A stretch of DNA of 64,000 nucleotides. Origin: Paraconexibacter antarcticus. Its GTDB lineage: Bacteria > Actinomycetota > Thermoleophilia > Solirubrobacterales > Solirubrobacteraceae. A program made the position numbers and the translations under genes. The notes beneath the pieces are model-generated. The model was given only the letters and a program-made list of their open reading frames with translations, made no database searches and had not been told where the DNA came from. Numbering within the stretch: position 1 is the first letter of the stretch; each line of letters begins with the position of its first letter. The stretch spans positions 3,724,514 to 3,788,513 of the forward strand of contig NZ_CP098502.1 in the NCBI RefSeq assembly GCF_024220175.1. Direction: 5' to 3'. Below, piece after piece: positions 62,101-64,000 of the stretch.

Positions 62101-62900
62101 ACCGGCACCGTCTGGTTGCCCTCGAAGGCGTGCACGGTCCGGTCGTCGGTCAGCACCGAGGTCAGGCGCGCGTCGACGGCGGCCTGCGCGACCGTCGTCA
62201 GGTCGATCGTGTCGTGGACCTTGGTGGAGTCCAGCGGCACCAGGGTCGCCGGGATCGCGATGTCGATCCGCTCGTACCGCGGGAACAGGCTCATCCCCTG
62301 CACCCGTCCGCGCCGGGCCGCAGGGGCCGGCGGAGGCGCTGCGGCCGGGACGGCAGCGGCCGCGGCCGTGCCGTCGTCGCCGTCGCCGGTCGTTGCGTCG
62401 TCGCCGTCCGCGGCGACCGGTGTCGTGGCGGGGGCGGCCGTGGCCGCGCCGTTGGTCGCGTCCTGCTCGGCGGCGGCCGACGCGGCGCCCGCCGCTTCGT
62501 CGTCGGCGTCGTGCGCGACCTCGGTGAGCCAGAACGCGCGCTGCTCCTCGATGGTCGGGTAGCGCTGGACGTAGACGCTGAAGCCGCCGCTGACCTCGAC
62601 CGCGGGCTGCCCGTCGGCCGGCGGCGTGATGACGAAGTCCAGGCCCATCGTCGGCGGGCGCCCGCCGAAGTCGCCGTCCTCGGGCACGTTCGGCGCCGGG
62701 TCAGCGGCCGCGGACGCCGGGTCCGGCGGCGGGTCGATCGGGTCCAACGGCGGCAGGATCCCCAGCTGCAGGGTACGCGACGGACGCACCCGCTCGATGT
62801 ACGGCTGCGCCTCCCCGGCCAACTGGCGGCGGACGTACTCGGACAGGTGCCGGACGATCCGTTCCTGGTCGGCGTTGCGGACGGACTGCGAAGAACTCAT
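59133..62900 (-). CDS. drmA: DISARM helicase DrmA
   Basis: A 1,255-residue SF2 helicase starting MSSSQSVRNADQERIVRHL at 62900; open sequence beyond this is its neighbour read out of frame. After an Ala/Asp/Thr-rich linker (about 130-200), Walker A is FPTGGGKTEAYLGL. Then come the DrmA-type Walker B DEMHLLQEELG, GTSVVSHGVDLD, and motif VI QATSRSGR. Several CxxC pairs precede Walker B. ATGA overlap couples it to the upstream partial gene. In DISARM the DrmA-DrmB complex senses 5' overhang DNA and blocks phage replication. Confidence 0.93.
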   Translation of the reverse strand: MSSSQSVRNADQERIVRHLSEYVRRQLAGEAQPYIERVRPSRTLQLGILPPLDPIDPPPDPASAAADPAPNVPEDGDFGGRPPTMGLDFVITPPADGQPAVEVSGGFSVYVQRYPTIEEQRAFWLTEVAHDADDEAAGAASAAAEQDATNGAATAAPATTPVAADGDDATTGDGDDGTAAAAAVPAAAPPPAPAARRGRVQGMSLFPRYERIDIAIPATLVPLDSTKVHDTIDLTTVAQAAVDARLTSVLTDDRTVHAFEGNQTVPVTALDGDEGLWRQALKAGEGAARSKRALRAHQVSLTLQTRMTRQGEMNVSLTLSNDSVAPRKGKDGDAKELQRDMHLFNCQLRSASRAGQLTAIEFERAPEDFRYDHLRLVWAHGRNAAADGFTEAGEQCPPDQTPDEVRTTTWPLFAQRKLVTNPDLELAFTDLADPGKMMGELVKVQTGMQDFLRRWDVELANPQWQNDPDRLAACQDARAVFQAEADRFDLGLRALQQDPHLRIAFTAANKVFARVGQARGRNIRTWRLFQLVFQVIHLSALRAREVNDPAYLSELDTADVLYFPTGGGKTEAYLGLIAIAMFYDRLRGKKLGITALLRFPLRMLSVQQLVRVGRIVYAAEDLRSKLEADGDTDFAGDPFRLGFFVGSSNTPNRLSNDITRERDSIDWWARELSRDPDLAVSERTITECLNPDCPGGELTLRADVPGVRLLHTCSSCGDMPVCVTDEEVFRYLPAVTVATVDKLAAVGRVPEVSHFTAGPAYCCPDHGYFTHYQPVWKDGRPSQTRDKCLAGGKCKRTKRDHTSVQIYDPVPALQVQDEMHLLQEELGTFNAHYETLFEHLQRQVGTKKPTKLLAATATVERYEAQVRHLYARRACVFPAPGWSLEESFYTRLSVDTQRIYVGAMPMLREVTEFGSRVQALLHREVERLADDPDGALARLGLQSITTPEQLQAELFSYELSLGYVNSKRDGDAITNKLDAYAKDFGGDGLLVRFLSGDSSLNEIAEALRLIEEQKLTDPRDQRLRANVGTSVVSHGVDLDRLNLLIMNWMPSNIAAYIQATSRSGRLHVGLVVSGYDRIKLRDRSMFHYFLPHHRFLQELVAPVPVNRFAKFAIGRTAPGLITAIILQGYGRPDRERGAPAPLALDYGKGFVEWWNTEASEEAIVERVFDALGLSRHLLARDGSTAEIYDPGMVETMRQDVRTEITALIQDLKSPRDRALIKMLNPPPLTSFRDVDASLGFAGRTFTNNAAEAILR

Positions 62901-64000
62901 GAAGATGCCTTGGTCACGATCGAGTCGTCGAGGGCCAGGAAACGCCCCAGCCGTGACGCGGGGACGTCGCGCACGATCGTCGTGCCGACGACGGTGAACA
63001 CCTGCAGGGCCGCGAAGAAGTCCGTCAGGTCCATGTGCGTCAGCTCCTGCAGCTCGCGCTGCTGCGGGCCGTCGTCGGTGACGAGCGTCTCGGCGACCGC
63101 CTCGTTGAGAACGCGGCCGATCAGCCGGTGCATCCCGCGGACCGTCCGCAGGTACAGGCGGATCTGCGGGAAGTGGGTGACCGCGCTCTCGTTGCCCGAC
63201 AAACGCAGCAGCTCCTTCAGCGGCGCGTCCTGCTGCGGAGCGAGGTTGTCGCGCCGGCGCCACGCGCGAACGGTCCCGGCGTGCACGCCGAGCTTGGCGG
63301 CCAGCGCGGCGTCGGTGCCGCCGGACGCCTCGTACGCGGCCGCAAACGCCTGCAGGTACAGGTCGTAGAAGACGCGGGCCGGGCCGAACGTCTCGTCCCA
63401 CGCCTCCATCAGGTCGTGCACGAGCGTGCCGCGGTCGTTGCCGTCGACCAGCGCGACGTGGTGGCCCTCGGCCAGCTGGGCCACCGTCGTGGCCACCAGC
63501 TTGCCGTCGACCAGGCGGTCGACCTTCGCGTCGGCGGGCAACGCGATCGAGGTGCGCTGCCGCGTGGAGATCAGGACCGCTTCGGCGGCGACCTGCGGCG
63601 AGGCGTCGCCGTCGGCGGGAGCGCCGGGGGCCTGGACGTCGGGCAGGTCGCCGTCTCCGAGCTCGGCGATCTTGGCGAAGAAGTCCATCATCCGCGAGAC
63701 GGAGTCGCTCGGCGGCTCGGCCTCCTTGACGGTCTTGCGGCCGCCGAAGCCGATCGGCTCCAGCGCCTGGACGGTGAAGTCCACCACACCGGTGACCGGG
63801 ACCAGCGTGCCGCCGTAGGCGTCGGTGACGATCGCCGCGTTGCTGGCGCCGCCGACGCACGACGCGGCCGCCCGGCGGGCGTTGATCGGGAACCAGCGGG
63901 CCTGGCTGGGGTACAGCAGCGCCTCGATCGCGCCCTCTTCTGCGGAGCAGTACATGCTGGCCCGGTACGGCGGCGGCGGCTCAGTGACGATCGTCAGGCG
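62897..64000 (-). CDS. First gene of the drm locus, partial, unrecognised (DrmE position)
   Basis: At least 367 residues. The frame is open beyond ATG 63955 up to base 64000 (it reads RLTIVTEPPPPYRAS before that Met), so the gene continues past the window. A small alpha/beta part (KLVATTVAQLAEGHHVALVDGNDRG) is followed by helices with an HTH-like segment (ALAAKLGVHAGTVRAWRRRD) and a mostly helical C-terminus. It is coupled to drmA by ATGA. In class 2 DISARM the gene in this place is drmE, whose activity is unknown. I place it there by position only. Confidence 0.6.
   Translation of the reverse strand, partial: RLTIVTEPPPPYRASMYCSAEEGAIEALLYPSQARWFPINARRAAASCVGGASNAAIVTDAYGGTLVPVTGVVDFTVQALEPIGFGGRKTVKEAEPPSDSVSRMMDFFAKIAELGDGDLPDVQAPGAPADGDASPQVAAEAVLISTRQRTSIALPADAKVDRLVDGKLVATTVAQLAEGHHVALVDGNDRGTLVHDLMEAWDETFGPARVFYDLYLQAFAAAYEASGGTDAALAAKLGVHAGTVRAWRRRDNLAPQQDAPLKELLRLSGNESAVTHFPQIRLYLRTVRGMHRLIGRVLNEAVAETLVTDDGPQQRELQELTHMDLTDFFAALQVFTVVGTTIVRDVPASRLGRFLALDDSIVTKASS

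Larger units (their letters stand above)
49745..64000. mobile_element. Integrated unit II of a tRNA-borne island (continues beyond the window)
   Basis: From the second tRNA half to the end of the window. It carries a cupin gene, the HIT-kinase operon and the DISARM-type locus. Because the tRNA half points to a 5' half at higher coordinates, the intact tRNA and the far end should lie beyond 64 kb. No second integrase is seen near this junction. The AT-richer HIT operon (33 of 60 bases G/C in 53521-53580, against 41 of 60 in 57601-57660) supports mixed origin. Confidence 0.55.

Noticed and set aside
59115-63368. Plus-strand frames opposite drmA
   Set aside because: Val/Gln/Arg-rich shadows of the helicase gene without any recognisable domain.
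62901-63860. Extension of the DrmA frame upstream of 62900
   Set aside because: It is the preceding gene read in the wrong frame. The ATG at 62900 gives the conserved N-terminus and a four-base overlap.

Overview
The window is high-GC DNA with dense, often overlapping genes. It carries acyl-CoA catabolism of actinobacterial type: paired MaoC-like hydratases, paired acyl-CoA dehydrogenases, a thiolase followed by an HMG-CoA-synthase-like/OB-fold fusion, and an AtuA-like protein with a biotin carboxylase. It also has an RsbQ/RsbP/RsbV-type stress module. I infer an actinomycete-phylum genome, perhaps Thermoleophilia (Solirubrobacterales-like); no rRNA or ribosomal protein is present to prove this.

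1-27.4 kb is a catabolic region, mostly on the minus strand. It encodes two acyl-CoA dehydrogenases, three acyl-CoA ligases, three MaoC-type hydratase proteins, an enoyl-CoA hydratase, a two-subunit biotin-dependent acyl-CoA carboxylase of the methylcrotonyl/geranyl type, a split AtuA-like protein, an SCP2-type thiolase, an HMG-CoA-synthase-like/OB-fold fusion, several SDRs, a Baeyer-Villiger-type flavoprotein and a TetR regulator. Together these could activate, oxidise, carboxylate, hydrate and cleave a branched or isoprenoid-like acyl chain. The substrate is not determined by the sequence. An unrecognised pair follows at 23.2-25.1 kb: a polytopic protein with duplicated His motifs and an exported, C-terminally anchored protein. 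GAACG/CGTTC-type palindromes recur in front of several of these operons.

27.4-33.6 kb is an insertion-sequence patch: an IS3-family, an IS1380-family and an IS5-family element. The last two are separated and bounded by three copies of CTAAG. They abut a 5'-truncated GGDEF-EAL gene.

33.7-40.3 kb holds a small stress-type gene, a lone STAS protein, a DUF1326-DUF2182 pair, and a translationally coupled RsbQ-like hydrolase, PAS-PP2C phosphatase and STAS protein. An NAD(P)-binding SDR follows. A frameshifted IS lies at 40.6-42.06 kb.

42.5 kb to the window end is a stacked genomic island. Two identical 42-nt 3' halves of a tRNA(CAU) gene, 7,220 bp apart and each with its terminator, mark attachment sites. 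Neither has a 5' half here, so the intact tRNA should lie beyond 64 kb. Unit I (42.5-49.8 kb) carries a tyrosine integrase, a RES/Xre toxin-antitoxin pair, a primase-helicase fusion and an IS3-like element. Unit II (49.7 kb onward) carries a cupin gene, then a tight four-gene operon (HIT protein, membrane-anchored helical protein, cytidylate-kinase-like P-loop protein, second HIT protein) that I do not recognise as any described system. It ends with a DISARM-type defence locus: drmA, drmB and drmC, with an amino-methyltransferase downstream and an unrecognised partial gene upstream. The HIT-kinase operon and the unusual DISARM arrangement are the strongest candidates for new biology.
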